Virus record (IMG/VR): IMGVR_UViG_3300043419_003048
Coordinates: 1-44,294 of that record
DNA from: a virus
Strand: one strand, 5' to 3'
DNA: 44,294 nt
The translations under genes and the position numbers were made by a program. The notes beneath the pieces were generated by a model. That model was not told the origin of the DNA. It searched no databases and saw only the letters and a program-made list of their open reading frames with translations. How positions within the stretch are numbered: position 1 is the first letter of the stretch; each line of letters starts with the position of its first letter. This document shows, one piece after another, positions 1 through 8,027 of this stretch.

Positions 1-957
1 ATGGCAGGAAACAGCAACGAAGTGTGCGCGGTAACGCCGGTGATGGGCGGGCGCGAATGGGTGATGCTACTCGCACTGTCAGTGCTTTGGGGCGGGTCGT
101 TCTTCTTCAACGGCGTTGCTGTGCGCGAACTGCCATCGCTCACCATCGTCCTCGCCCGCGTCGGCATCGCCGCCGTCGTGTTGTGGGCCGTCCTGGCGGT
201 CGTTCGCGTTCGGATGCCGCGCGTCCCGGGTCTTTGGGCCTCCTTCCTCGGCATGGGGCTACTGAACAACGCCATCCCCTTCGCACTTTTCGTATGGGGT
301 CAGCACCACATTGCCAGCGGGTTGGCTGCCATCCTAAACGCCACTACGCCGCTCTTCACGGTCGTGGTCGCGCACCTGCTCACACGCGACGAGCGGCTCA
401 CGGCGAGGAAGGCGGCGGGCGTAGTGGTGGGCCTCGCGGGCGTCGCCGTGATGTTGGGCGCGGACCTGCTGGGGGGCCTCGGCACTGAGCTTGCCGCACA
501 ACTCGCCTGCCTCGCAGCCGCGCTGTCATATGCATTTGCGGGCGTGTTTGGCCGCCGTTTCAAACGCATGAGCGTGCCGCCGCTCGCCACTGCGACGGGG
601 CAAGTGACAGCATCCACGCTCGTCCTCCTGCCGCTCGCGCTGCTAGTCGAGCAGCCCTGGACGCTGCCAGCGCCGAGCCTCGCGGGCTGGAGCGCGCTGC
701 TCGGCATCGGCGTGCTCTCGACCGCACTGGCTTACGTCCTCTACTTCCGCATCCTCGCTGCCGCAGGCGCGACCAATCTCCTGCTCGTAACCTTCCTAAT
801 CCCGGTGAGCGCCATCCTGCTCGGCGCGCTGGTGCTGGGCGAGCGGCTGGAGCCCAAGCACTTCGCTGGCATGGCCATGATCGGCGCGGGCCTCGCGCTG
901 ATAGATGGGCGGCTGCCGCGCCGGCTCCTCGCGGGAAAGGCGCGCGAGGCCGCGTGA
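1..957 (+). CDS. EamA/DMT-family membrane permease (drug/metabolite transporter)
   Basis: The 318-residue protein is almost entirely hydrophobic, with about ten predicted membrane segments in two halves, the two-EamA-repeat layout of the DMT superfamily. The N-terminal WGGSFF segment and the second-half motif with conserved Gly and Pro near ALAYVLYFRIL fit the family. It would sit in the inner membrane and export a small metabolite; the substrate cannot be told. The ATG is base 1, so an upstream start is possible; an internal Met (residue 15) just before the first membrane segment is another choice. It looks like host chromosome rather than phage, and stands outside the leftward recombinase operon. 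Confidence 0.85.
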   Translation: MAGNSNEVCAVTPVMGGREWVMLLALSVLWGGSFFFNGVAVRELPSLTIVLARVGIAAVVLWAVLAVVRVRMPRVPGLWASFLGMGLLNNAIPFALFVWGQHHIASGLAAILNATTPLFTVVVAHLLTRDERLTARKAAGVVVGLAGVAVMLGADLLGGLGTELAAQLACLAAALSYAFAGVFGRRFKRMSVPPLATATGQVTASTLVLLPLALLVEQPWTLPAPSLAGWSALLGIGVLSTALAYVLYFRILAAAGATNLLLVTFLIPVSAILLGALVLGERLEPKHFAGMAMIGAGLALIDGRLPRRLLAGKAREAA

Positions 958-1193
958 CGGGCCGGCCCCGCCTCGGTCTTTGAGTGGCGGCGTGCAGAAC
1001 GAGCCTACCGCCCCGATGAATCTCGGGAGCACTGCTTCGCTTGGCGCCTTGCACCGCCAGTGGCAGATCGCCCAGTCCGCTGCGTAGCCCGCATCGTTAA
1101 TGGCGCGTCGGTCTTGCCGTGCCGGCGTAGCTCATCAACTGTCGCCGAACTCGGGTGCCGAGAAGACACTTTCCTTCAATTTCGCGGACCTGC
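958..1193. other. Spacer between host permease and recombinase operon; likely holds the left prophage junction
   Basis: No convincing gene is seen in these 236 bases. Short open frames here have no recognisable domain and no good ribosome site. The stretch lies between an intact host-type gene and the last gene of the leftward integrase operon, so the left attachment site is expected here. Serine recombinases exchange at a very short core, so the site cannot be identified without the other end or an empty-site genome. Confidence 0.4.
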
Positions 1194-1573
1194 TTACCCG
1201 AACACCTTCTGCGGCTGTCGATCCCATGGCAATTCCGCGACCGCCATCAGGTCATTGATCGGTATCGCCAGAGGGCGCCGGGCAATGACCAGCGCCTCCA
1301 GGACGCTCGGGGCCAGGTAAGCCAACCGGATCATCCGCCCTACGAATCGGTCCGATACGTTCTCCGCCACGGCGATGTCCTGAATGGTGGGTACGGTGCC
1401 GCTTTCCAGCTGCCGCCGCCACTTCCACGCCCGCGCGACGGCACGAAGCACATGCGGGTCCTGCGTCCGGCTCTCGCGCGCGCAGTGGTCCTCGGGCGGC
1501 AGGATCTTCGGCCGCCCGTTGCGCTTGCGGATGCTCAGCGGGATGACGACCCGGATTGTGTTCGACGAACCGC

Positions 1574-1577
<4 letters not shown>
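1194..1577 (-). CDS. Small HTH protein, last gene of the recombinase operon
   Basis: A 127-residue basic protein. Residues about 62-105 (TIQDIAVAENVSDRFVGRMI and the following LAP..LEALV segment) look like the helix-turn-helix of KorB/ParB-type proteins: a short DNA-binding helix pair followed by a helix that often reads LAPSVLEAL. The N-terminal part is Arg/Lys rich. Its ATG overlaps the recombinase stop by four bases (ATGA), so the two are translationally coupled. I infer a DNA-binding accessory to the recombinase, perhaps a directionality or regulatory factor; the function is not established from sequence. Confidence 0.7.
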
Positions 1578-2907
<1,330 letters not shown>

Positions 2908-2911
<4 letters not shown>

Positions 2912-3423
2912 CGCGGATCCCTCCCGACCTCACGAAGCCCGAAGAAACGGTAGCCGTTCCATTGCGTGCCAGTGATTGCCCGCGCGACCGCCGACAGCGA
3001 TTTGAACCTACGCCCCTGCCAGTCAAAGCCATCGCGCAGCACAGTGACGGTATGCTCGACGCCATTCCATTCACGCACCAGCCGCGTGCCTGCGACGGGG
3101 TTGCGACCGTCTTCAATGATGGCTTTTCGACCCAGCTTCCCGTCGATTTCATCGGCGAGAAGATCGAGCATTCGCCGTGTCTCGCGCGACAGGCCGCCGA
3201 GCATCAGTTCCTGGATCCGGTAGCCGAGCCGCAGTTCGAGGTAGCTGCGGCTGTTGTTTGGCGCCGGCGAGCGAAAAAGGCTCTCCCACTTTGCCTTCAA
3301 TTCCCCGACCGACATCTGCTTCAGCGCTGCAAGCTGCGCCACCGCGCTCGCGTCTGAGGCGGCGCTTTCACGCGGCCGCATCGGCGCATCGTCCATCTTC
3401 TTCCTGGCAACTGCCATCATCAC
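2908..3423 (-). CDS. DUF2924 family protein
   Basis: 171 residues. The C-terminal half carries the family signature: PVAGTRLVREWNGVEHTV, then FDWQGRRFKSLSAVARAITG and TQWNGYRFFGL. DUF2924 proteins are almost always found next to a large serine recombinase in Alphaproteobacteria, as here; their biochemical role is unknown. The repeated short beta segments and Arg/Lys content suggest nucleic-acid contact, which is inference. The start at the first of three consecutive Met codons overlaps the upstream stop; the downstream end overlaps the recombinase start (ATGA). Confidence 0.88.
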
Positions 3424-3641
3424 CCTCCAACTCGGTTGTTCGGTTTGCGACGACCAACACGGCGTTTGAGGGCGAGAATGTCGAATGAACTCTCTCCGCC
3501 TGGCGCAGATAAAGAACTCGACTGTTCCGAGAGAATACGCCTCAGGCCAACAGCCAGAATGCGCGCGACTTCATTGAGCCGGGCATCCGCCGGAAGGCGT
3601 TCCGCAGCGATGGGGTTTGGGCCGGAGAGCGCTGTGTGCAT
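3420..3641 (-). CDS. Small conserved protein heading the DUF2924-recombinase operon
   Basis: About 73 residues. The pattern of a short helix with ILAVGLRRIL, a Ser-rich linker (SEQSSSLSAPG), ESSFDILA and a basic end matches the small unnamed proteins usually encoded just before DUF2924. Its stop overlaps the DUF2924 start. I chose the ATG at 3641; a TTG five codons upstream (3656) is the alternative, and neither has a strong ribosome site. No function can be given. The 176 bases between it and the repressor gene are relatively AT rich and probably hold the operon promoter. Confidence 0.68.
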   Translation of the reverse strand: MHTALSGPNPIAAERLPADARLNEVARILAVGLRRILSEQSSSLSAPGGESSFDILALKRRVGRRKPNNRVGG

Positions 3642-3817
3642 GGAGACCGTTCGCAATCAAATTCGCCAAGCAAACGCTTAGTCACGAACGGAAAATACGC
3701 AATATAAATCAGCAGCTTATCAGGTTTCTGCGGAGTCATTAGAAGCGGTGCGCAGGTTCTTGCTCCGGCCGGCAACTCAGAGCGGACGGCGCCCGCGGAT
3801 GATGGAATCGCTCACTC

Positions 3818-4483
3818 TCATATCTCTCTGCCAAACCAACGGATACGGCCGATGATTTTGATCTCGTCAGCGGTGCGCTCATAGGGCGTATAGAAAGTGT
3901 TATCCGAGATCACTCGCACGCGGGGCGGGTCGGAGTTGGGAATGTGCTCCAGCCGTTTGGCGACGAGGCCCATCCCATCGAAGAGCACGAAAATGCCCGG
4001 CGGTGTCGGAAGAGAGCGCGCAAGATCGACAAGAACAACGTCTCCATCCTGAAGGGTCGGCATCATGCTGTCGCCTTCGACATGCATGATCCTCAGGTTT
4101 GCTGGATCGGCGCGCAGGCGACGAGTGATCCATGAGTTCTTGAAGTGGTAGGGCTCGCCGTCTTCGATCTCATCGGAGACGATCTGACCTCCCCCCATGG
4201 ATGCGGTGATCTCGACGGAGGGGATGGCAACGAAAGCGTCAACTTCTGCCATCTCGGGCTCGTCACCCTCGACCTTTCCCTTGCCTTTCAGCAGCCATTC
4301 ACGGTCGACCTTAATGGCCCGAGCCACCTTATCGAGCTTCTCTAGGTTGGGGTGCTCGGAACGCCCGCGCATGATGTCATAGACGAACGACCTGTTGACG
4401 CGTGCTTGCTCCGCTACCTCCCTCGCGTTCATGCCGAGTTGCCGTGCGCGGGCTCTGAGCCTTTCGGCCAATGTGGTGTCCAT
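3818..4483 (-). CDS. CI/LexA-like repressor (XRE HTH plus S24 peptidase domain)
   Basis: 221 residues. Residues about 5-65 form an XRE-type helix-turn-helix (AREVAEQARVNRSFVYDIMRG). Residues about 85-215 form an S24 signal-peptidase-like domain with the catalytic pair Ser139 (VEGDSMMPTL) and Lys176 (LVAKRLE). A clear Ala-Gly cleavage pair is not obvious in the hinge (ITASMGGGQIV), so self-cleavage is uncertain. The gene is transcribed leftward, divergent from the early region, with a good ribosome site (GGAG) before the ATG. This is the expected lysogeny repressor, acting on the adjacent 112-base control region. Confidence 0.92.
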   Translation of the reverse strand: MDTTLAERLRARARQLGMNAREVAEQARVNRSFVYDIMRGRSEHPNLEKLDKVARAIKVDREWLLKGKGKVEGDEPEMAEVDAFVAIPSVEITASMGGGQIVSDEIEDGEPYHFKNSWITRRLRADPANLRIMHVEGDSMMPTLQDGDVVLVDLARSLPTPPGIFVLFDGMGLVAKRLEHIPNSDPPRVRVISDNTFYTPYERTADEIKIIGRIRWFGREI

Positions 4484-4498
4484 ATGCTCCGTCCGATA

Positions 4499-4525
4499 TG
4501 TGGACTGTGTGGATATTGTGGATAA
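4499..4525 (-). promoter_or_regulatory. Three tandem 9-mers in the repressor/early-gene control region; one is a perfect DnaA box
   Basis: On the plus strand TGTGGACTG, TGTGGATAT and TGTGGATAA lie head to tail with no gap. Read on the minus strand the last (4517-4525) is TTATCCACA, the consensus bacterial DnaA box; the middle one is ATATCCACA (one mismatch) and the first is weaker. They sit 16 bases upstream of the repressor start. They could be host DnaA sites, repressor operators of 9-bp period, or both. Confidence 0.6.
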
Positions 4526-4532
4526 GAGAGGA

Positions 4533-4561
4533 TTGCGCCGTCCGCGTCAAGGGGCTAGAAC
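4533..4561 (+). promoter_or_regulatory. Candidate rightward early promoter (PR-like)
   Basis: TTGCGC (4533-4538) and TAGAAC (4556-4561) are separated by 17 bases, a plausible sigma-70 pair. Transcription would begin near 4568 and read the early regulator starting at 4596. The pair lies directly beside the three 9-mer repeats, so a protein bound there could control it. The call rests on position and spacing only. Confidence 0.4.
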
Positions 4562-4595
4562 ATAAAGTGAACTTCAAACGGGCGAGCGTGCGGAA

Positions 4596-5285
4596 ATGGC
4601 CACAATCGAGAAGGATTACTTCACGCTGGATGAGCTTGAGGACCGCTGGGGCGTCCCCCACCGCGACCTCGTCTATCTCGCGGAAAACGGGCTCCTGAAG
4701 GTATCCGTTCGCCTTTTCGCCGTTCGCCTAGAGCAAGGTTGCTACGAGGAGGTGGACGATGGCCAATGGTTCAGCATCCCCGAAGAACAAGGCCTCTTTC
4801 ACGGGCTGCAGGACCTCCGCCCGCAGGATGCCTATCGGCTCTTCCACGAGGGCGCAGCACGGATCGAGCGTTTTGAGGCGCCGGAGCACCGCTACTGCGT
4901 CGTGCTGCGACCCAAGAATGGGATCCTGATCAAAGCGGACGAACTCGTCGTTCGACGGGTTGAGCGCGATCGCGCGGAAAGCCGTCATGGGCTTGGCGGA
5001 ACACAGCGCACAGTTCAGACCGTGTTCGAGCAAAGGCACGATTTCAGCGAGGTAATCCTCGGCGACCGGACCTATTTCCTCGGATCCATCCAGGCCCGCG
5101 TAGTTCGTATCCTCCATGAGGCTGCAGCCACCGGCAGACCGTGGCAGCACGGCAAAGCAGTGCTTGCGAAAGCCGGTTCGTCCTGTACGCGGCTATCCGA
5201 TCTCTTCAAGACGCAGCCGGACTGGCGCAAGCTCATCCAGTCCGATCGACGCGGGCGTTACCGGCTGAACATGAAGTTCTCCTGA
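4596..5285 (+). CDS. Probable early phage regulator with an N-terminal MerR-like HTH
   Basis: 229 residues. The N-terminus (FTLDELEDRWGVPHRDLVYLAENGLLKVSV) has the pattern of a MerR/excisionase-like winged helix that reads a pathway rule by position: helix, turn, recognition helix, small wing. The rest is unrecognised; the middle is acidic, and the end contains a segment resembling a second helix-turn-helix (ARVVRILHEAAATGRPWQHGK ... RLSDLFKTQPDWRKLI), as seen in phage proteins that sense or bind DNA. It is divergent from the repressor and first in the rightward transcript, the place of a Cro or early activator. Specific function is inferred from position. Confidence 0.7.
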   Translation: MATIEKDYFTLDELEDRWGVPHRDLVYLAENGLLKVSVRLFAVRLEQGCYEEVDDGQWFSIPEEQGLFHGLQDLRPQDAYRLFHEGAARIERFEAPEHRYCVVLRPKNGILIKADELVVRRVERDRAESRHGLGGTQRTVQTVFEQRHDFSEVILGDRTYFLGSIQARVVRILHEAAATGRPWQHGKAVLAKAGSSCTRLSDLFKTQPDWRKLIQSDRRGRYRLNMKFS

Positions 5286-5455
5286 TCCCCCTGCGCATGG
5301 TCCTGTCATCCCGAGCTTTAATCGGTCGGGGGTTGGTGCGCATCCCCCAGGCATCCCCCTCCCTATCCCCTCGTCACAGCGAAATTCGCTCGATTTCATC
5401 CCCTTCTGATCCACTTCTCATCCCGACGACGCCATACTGATCCTTCGTCATCCTC
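5285..5455. repeat. Array of short ATCC motifs spaced about one helical turn
   Basis: The 206-base spacer 5286-5491 is C rich and carries repeated CATCCC or GATCC words. The A of the motif falls at about 5285, 5308, 5342, 5353, 5365, 5398, 5409, 5420, 5440 and 5450. Within clusters the step is 10-12 bases, so the copies would face one side of the helix. This suits a cooperative operator or an iteron-like origin segment. The ribosome site (AGGAG, about 5480) of the next gene follows. Confidence 0.5.
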
Positions 5456-5491
5456 TCCGCAGGTTTTCGTCAGAGACCCAAGGAGACTCAG

Positions 5492-5713
5492 ATGGCTACG
5501 AAACATCTCAACCAGATTGACCTGGCTGCGCGGTGGAACATCAGCCACCGCACGCTGGAGCGGTGGCGGTGGACGGGTGAAGGCCCGCGCTTCGTCAAGC
5601 TCGGTGGTCGCGTCGTGTACCGCCTCGAAGATGTTGAGGATTACGAGCGGGAGCAGATCCGCGCGAGCACCACGGACAATGCGGAACGCGCCGCTGCGTC
5701 GGGGGCGCGCTGA
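5492..5713 (+). CDS. Small HTH protein, AlpA/excisionase-like
   Basis: 73 residues with the canonical helix-turn-helix of the AlpA/MerR-17 group: QIDLAARWNISHRTLERWRWTGEGP, then a beta wing FVKLGGRVVYRLEDVEDYER. The Trp-Arg-Trp in the recognition region and VVYRLEDVEDYE are family hallmarks. Such proteins act as excisionases or as activators of integrase and early genes. A strong ribosome site (AAGGAGA) precedes the ATG. It lies right after the phased motif array, which is a natural candidate for its binding site. With a serine integrase at the left end it could be the excision directionality factor, but that is a guess. Confidence 0.8.
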   Translation: MATKHLNQIDLAARWNISHRTLERWRWTGEGPRFVKLGGRVVYRLEDVEDYEREQIRASTTDNAERAAASGAR

Positions 5714-5715
5714 TC

Positions 5716-6186
5716 ATGATCCCCAACGCCCCCACCCTCGACCAGCTGCGCACGATGCCGATCGGCGACATCGTCACGATGCCATCCGAAGTGCTGGCTG
5801 TCCTCCAAGAGGACGCTGACGCCGCGCTGAAGAGCGCGAAGTCGATGAAGGACTGGCTCGACGGCGCCATCGCCCAGAAGTTCGCTGATCGTGCACGTGA
5901 AGCCCGTGCCGCCATCGCCAAGGACACGGGCATCGTCCGCTTTACCGATGGCGCAATCACTATCGTCGCCGACCTGCCGAAGAAGGTGGACTGGGACCAG
6001 GCCAAGCTCGCTGCGCTCGTCGAGACCATTCGCGGCTCTGGCGAAGACCCCGGCCAATACATCGAGATCAGCTTTTCGGTCTCGGAGCGCGCCTACGGCG
6101 CGTGGCCCGACGCGATCCGCCGCGCATTTGAACCGGCTCGGACGCTCAGGACCGGCAAACCGACCTTCCGCCTCCTGCGCGACTGA
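5716..6186 (+). CDS. Unrecognised early phage protein
   Basis: 156 residues, starting two bases after the previous stop. The first 60 residues are helical and acidic (LAVLQEDADAALKSAKSMKDWLDGAIAQKFADRA); the rest looks alpha/beta (GIVRFTDGAITIVADLPKKVDWDQAKLAALVETIRGSGEDPGQY). No catalytic motif is seen. Proteins of this shape often precede Sak4-like ATPases in alphaproteobacterial phages, so a role in recombination or replication is plausible, but the function is unknown. Confidence 0.75.
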   Translation: MIPNAPTLDQLRTMPIGDIVTMPSEVLAVLQEDADAALKSAKSMKDWLDGAIAQKFADRAREARAAIAKDTGIVRFTDGAITIVADLPKKVDWDQAKLAALVETIRGSGEDPGQYIEISFSVSERAYGAWPDAIRRAFEPARTLRTGKPTFRLLRD

Positions 6187-6196
6187 GAGGAAACCC

Positions 6197-6520
6197 ATGT
6201 TCACGTTTGGCAAATCCAAGCCCGATGCCTCGCTGTCTGCGCTCGAAGCGCTGCGCAAGGCTCATTACAGCCTGTCCTCGCTTCCTGATGCGATCCGGAT
6301 CCCGGCCATGCCTGGGCACGACGAAATCGCAGCCAAGCCCATCTCCGAGGCGACGATCGATGATCTCGCCTTCGCGATGCGGGGCTTGGAAGCCGAGTTC
6401 AACGACGTCGCCGACAAGATGCAGGCGCTGCGCAAGCTCAGCCAGATCGCTCGCGATGCCGGTGGTCTCGGTGCTGATCGGGCCGTCGACCTCGCCGCTC
6501 GCATCCAGTCGGAGCGCTGA
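6197..6520 (+). CDS. Small helical early phage protein
   Basis: 107 residues. The ATG at 6197 has a good ribosome site (GAGAGG, 6185-6190); a longer reading from upstream would overlap the previous gene and lacks a ribosome site. It is mostly helical: a first helix around ALEALRKAHYSLSSL and a long amphipathic helix pair from TIDDLAFAMRGLEAEFNDVADKMQALRKLSQIA. No known domain. Its stop is two bases before the Sak4-like gene, so they are co-translated. Function unknown. Confidence 0.75.
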   Translation: MFTFGKSKPDASLSALEALRKAHYSLSSLPDAIRIPAMPGHDEIAAKPISEATIDDLAFAMRGLEAEFNDVADKMQALRKLSQIARDAGGLGADRAVDLAARIQSER

Positions 6521-6522
6521 TC

Positions 6523-7413
6523 ATGGCGCTCCCCATCATCTCAGCCGATCAGCGCATGGCCGAAGTGCGTGGCGTCAAAGGCTGCATCTTCGGTAAGTCC
6601 GGCATCGGCAAGACGAGCTTGCTTTGGACGCTTGATCCCAAGGTCACGCTCTTCATCGACCTGGAAGCCGGCGATCTCGCTATCGAAGGCTGGCCCGGCG
6701 ACAGCGTGCGTCCCCGCACATGGCCCGAATGCCGCGACCTTGCGGTCTTCATCGGCGGCCCCAATCCGGCGCTGCGCGATGACCAGGTCTACAGCGAAGC
6801 CCACTACGCCGCCGTGTGCGAACGCTTCGGCGATCCAGCTTCGCTTGATCGCTATCAGACCGTCTTCATCGACTCGATCACGGTTGCTGGGCGTCTGTGT
6901 TTCCAGTGGTGCAAGGGCCAGCCGGAAGCCTTCTCCGACAAGACAGGCAAGCCGGATATTCGCGGCGCCTATGGATTGCACGGCCGCGAGATGATCGCGT
7001 GGCTTACGCAACTGCAGCACACGCGGGCGAAGAACGTCTGGTTCGTCGGGATCCTCGACGAGAAGCTGGACGACTTCAACAGGCGGATCTTCCAGCCGCA
7101 GATCGATGGTTCCAAGACCGGCCTGGAGTTGCCCGGCATCGTCGATGAAGTGCTGACGATGGCGGAGATCAAGGACGACGCCGGTGCGCCGTTCCGCGCC
7201 TTCGTCTGCCAGACGATCAACACCTGGAACTACCCCGCGAAGGACCGTTCCGGTCGGCTGGATCCGATCGAGGAGCCTCACCTCGGTCGCCTCATGGCGA
7301 AGATCCGCAGCCCTGCAAAACCCGCGTCAGAGCGCCTGGCCTATCGCAGCCCGCCTGCCGCTGCGCCGCCTGCATCGCCTGCCGTTGCCCCCATCCATCC
7401 CGAAAACGACTGA
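6523..7413 (+). CDS. Sak4-like phage recombination ATPase (AAA_24, RecA-fold)
   Basis: 296 residues. The Walker A motif is GKSGIGKTS (residues 24-32) and Walker B is VFIDSIT (Asp117). The fold and length match the phage nucleotide-binding proteins called AAA_24 or Sak4, small RecA-like ATPases that assist single-strand annealing and homologous recombination. The last 30 residues are Pro/Ala rich and disordered. The next gene encodes a possible ssDNA-binding partner, then a helicase and a nuclease, so it belongs to a phage recombination/replication cluster. Sequence support is strong for the ATPase and moderate for the exact role. Confidence 0.85.
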   Translation: MALPIISADQRMAEVRGVKGCIFGKSGIGKTSLLWTLDPKVTLFIDLEAGDLAIEGWPGDSVRPRTWPECRDLAVFIGGPNPALRDDQVYSEAHYAAVCERFGDPASLDRYQTVFIDSITVAGRLCFQWCKGQPEAFSDKTGKPDIRGAYGLHGREMIAWLTQLQHTRAKNVWFVGILDEKLDDFNRRIFQPQIDGSKTGLELPGIVDEVLTMAEIKDDAGAPFRAFVCQTINTWNYPAKDRSGRLDPIEEPHLGRLMAKIRSPAKPASERLAYRSPPAAAPPASPAVAPIHPEND

Positions 7414-7429
7414 CAAGGAGACCCCAGCC

Positions 7430-8017
7430 ATGACTGGTTCCTGGAACGACTTCAACGACGCCAAGCAGAACAGCAACATCATACCGAAGGGCACGCTCGC
7501 CAAGGTGCGCCTGACGATCCGCCCCGGCGGCTATGACGATCCGGCGCAGGGCTGGACCGGCGGCTACGCCACGCGTGGCGCCACCGGCTCGGTCTACCTC
7601 TCGGGCGAGTTCACGGTGCTTGAGGGACCCTACGCCCGCAGGAAGATCTTCACGTTGATCGGGCTTTACAGCCCCAAGGGCCCGGACTGGACGAACATGG
7701 GCCGCAGCCTCATCCGCGGCATGCTGAACTCTGCGCGCGGCATTTCGGACAAGGACAATTCGGCACAGGCGCAAGCGGCGCGGCGGATCTCGGGCTTCAC
7801 CGATCTCGATGGGCTGGAGTTCATCGCCAAGATCGACGTCGGCACCGACACCAACGGGGAAGAGAAGAACGAGATCCGCACGGCGGTGACGCCGGATCAC
7901 AAGGAGTACGCGGCGCTCATGGGGATGGCCGGCGCGGCGGCGCAAGCCACCGCTCAGCCCCGCGCTTCCCAGCCCTCCATGCCGAAGCCGGGCGTTCGCC
8001 CGTCCTGGGCACAATAA
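7430..8017 (+). CDS. Possible phage ssDNA-binding protein, partner of the Sak4-like ATPase
   Basis: 195 residues; ATG 7430 follows AAGGAG. The core is beta rich (TLAKVRLTIRPGG ... GSVYLSGEFTVLEGPYARRKIFTLIGLY), suggesting an OB-like barrel, then a helix with GRSLIRGMLNSARGI, and a segment ISGFTDLDGLEFIAKIDVG that recalls DUF669-type phage proteins. The tail is Ala/Pro/Gln rich and ends in PSWAQ, like flexible tails of ssDNA-binding proteins. Position directly after a Sak4 ATPase supports an SSB-type role; this is inference, not a motif-based proof. Confidence 0.6.
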   Translation: MTGSWNDFNDAKQNSNIIPKGTLAKVRLTIRPGGYDDPAQGWTGGYATRGATGSVYLSGEFTVLEGPYARRKIFTLIGLYSPKGPDWTNMGRSLIRGMLNSARGISDKDNSAQAQAARRISGFTDLDGLEFIAKIDVGTDTNGEEKNEIRTAVTPDHKEYAALMGMAGAAAQATAQPRASQPSMPKPGVRPSWAQ

Positions 8018-8027
8018 GGAGGGCGCC

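Noticed and set aside
1060-1320. Short plus-strand frame next to the permease as a gene
   Set aside because: No domain, no ribosome site, and it runs into the antisense of the small HTH gene.
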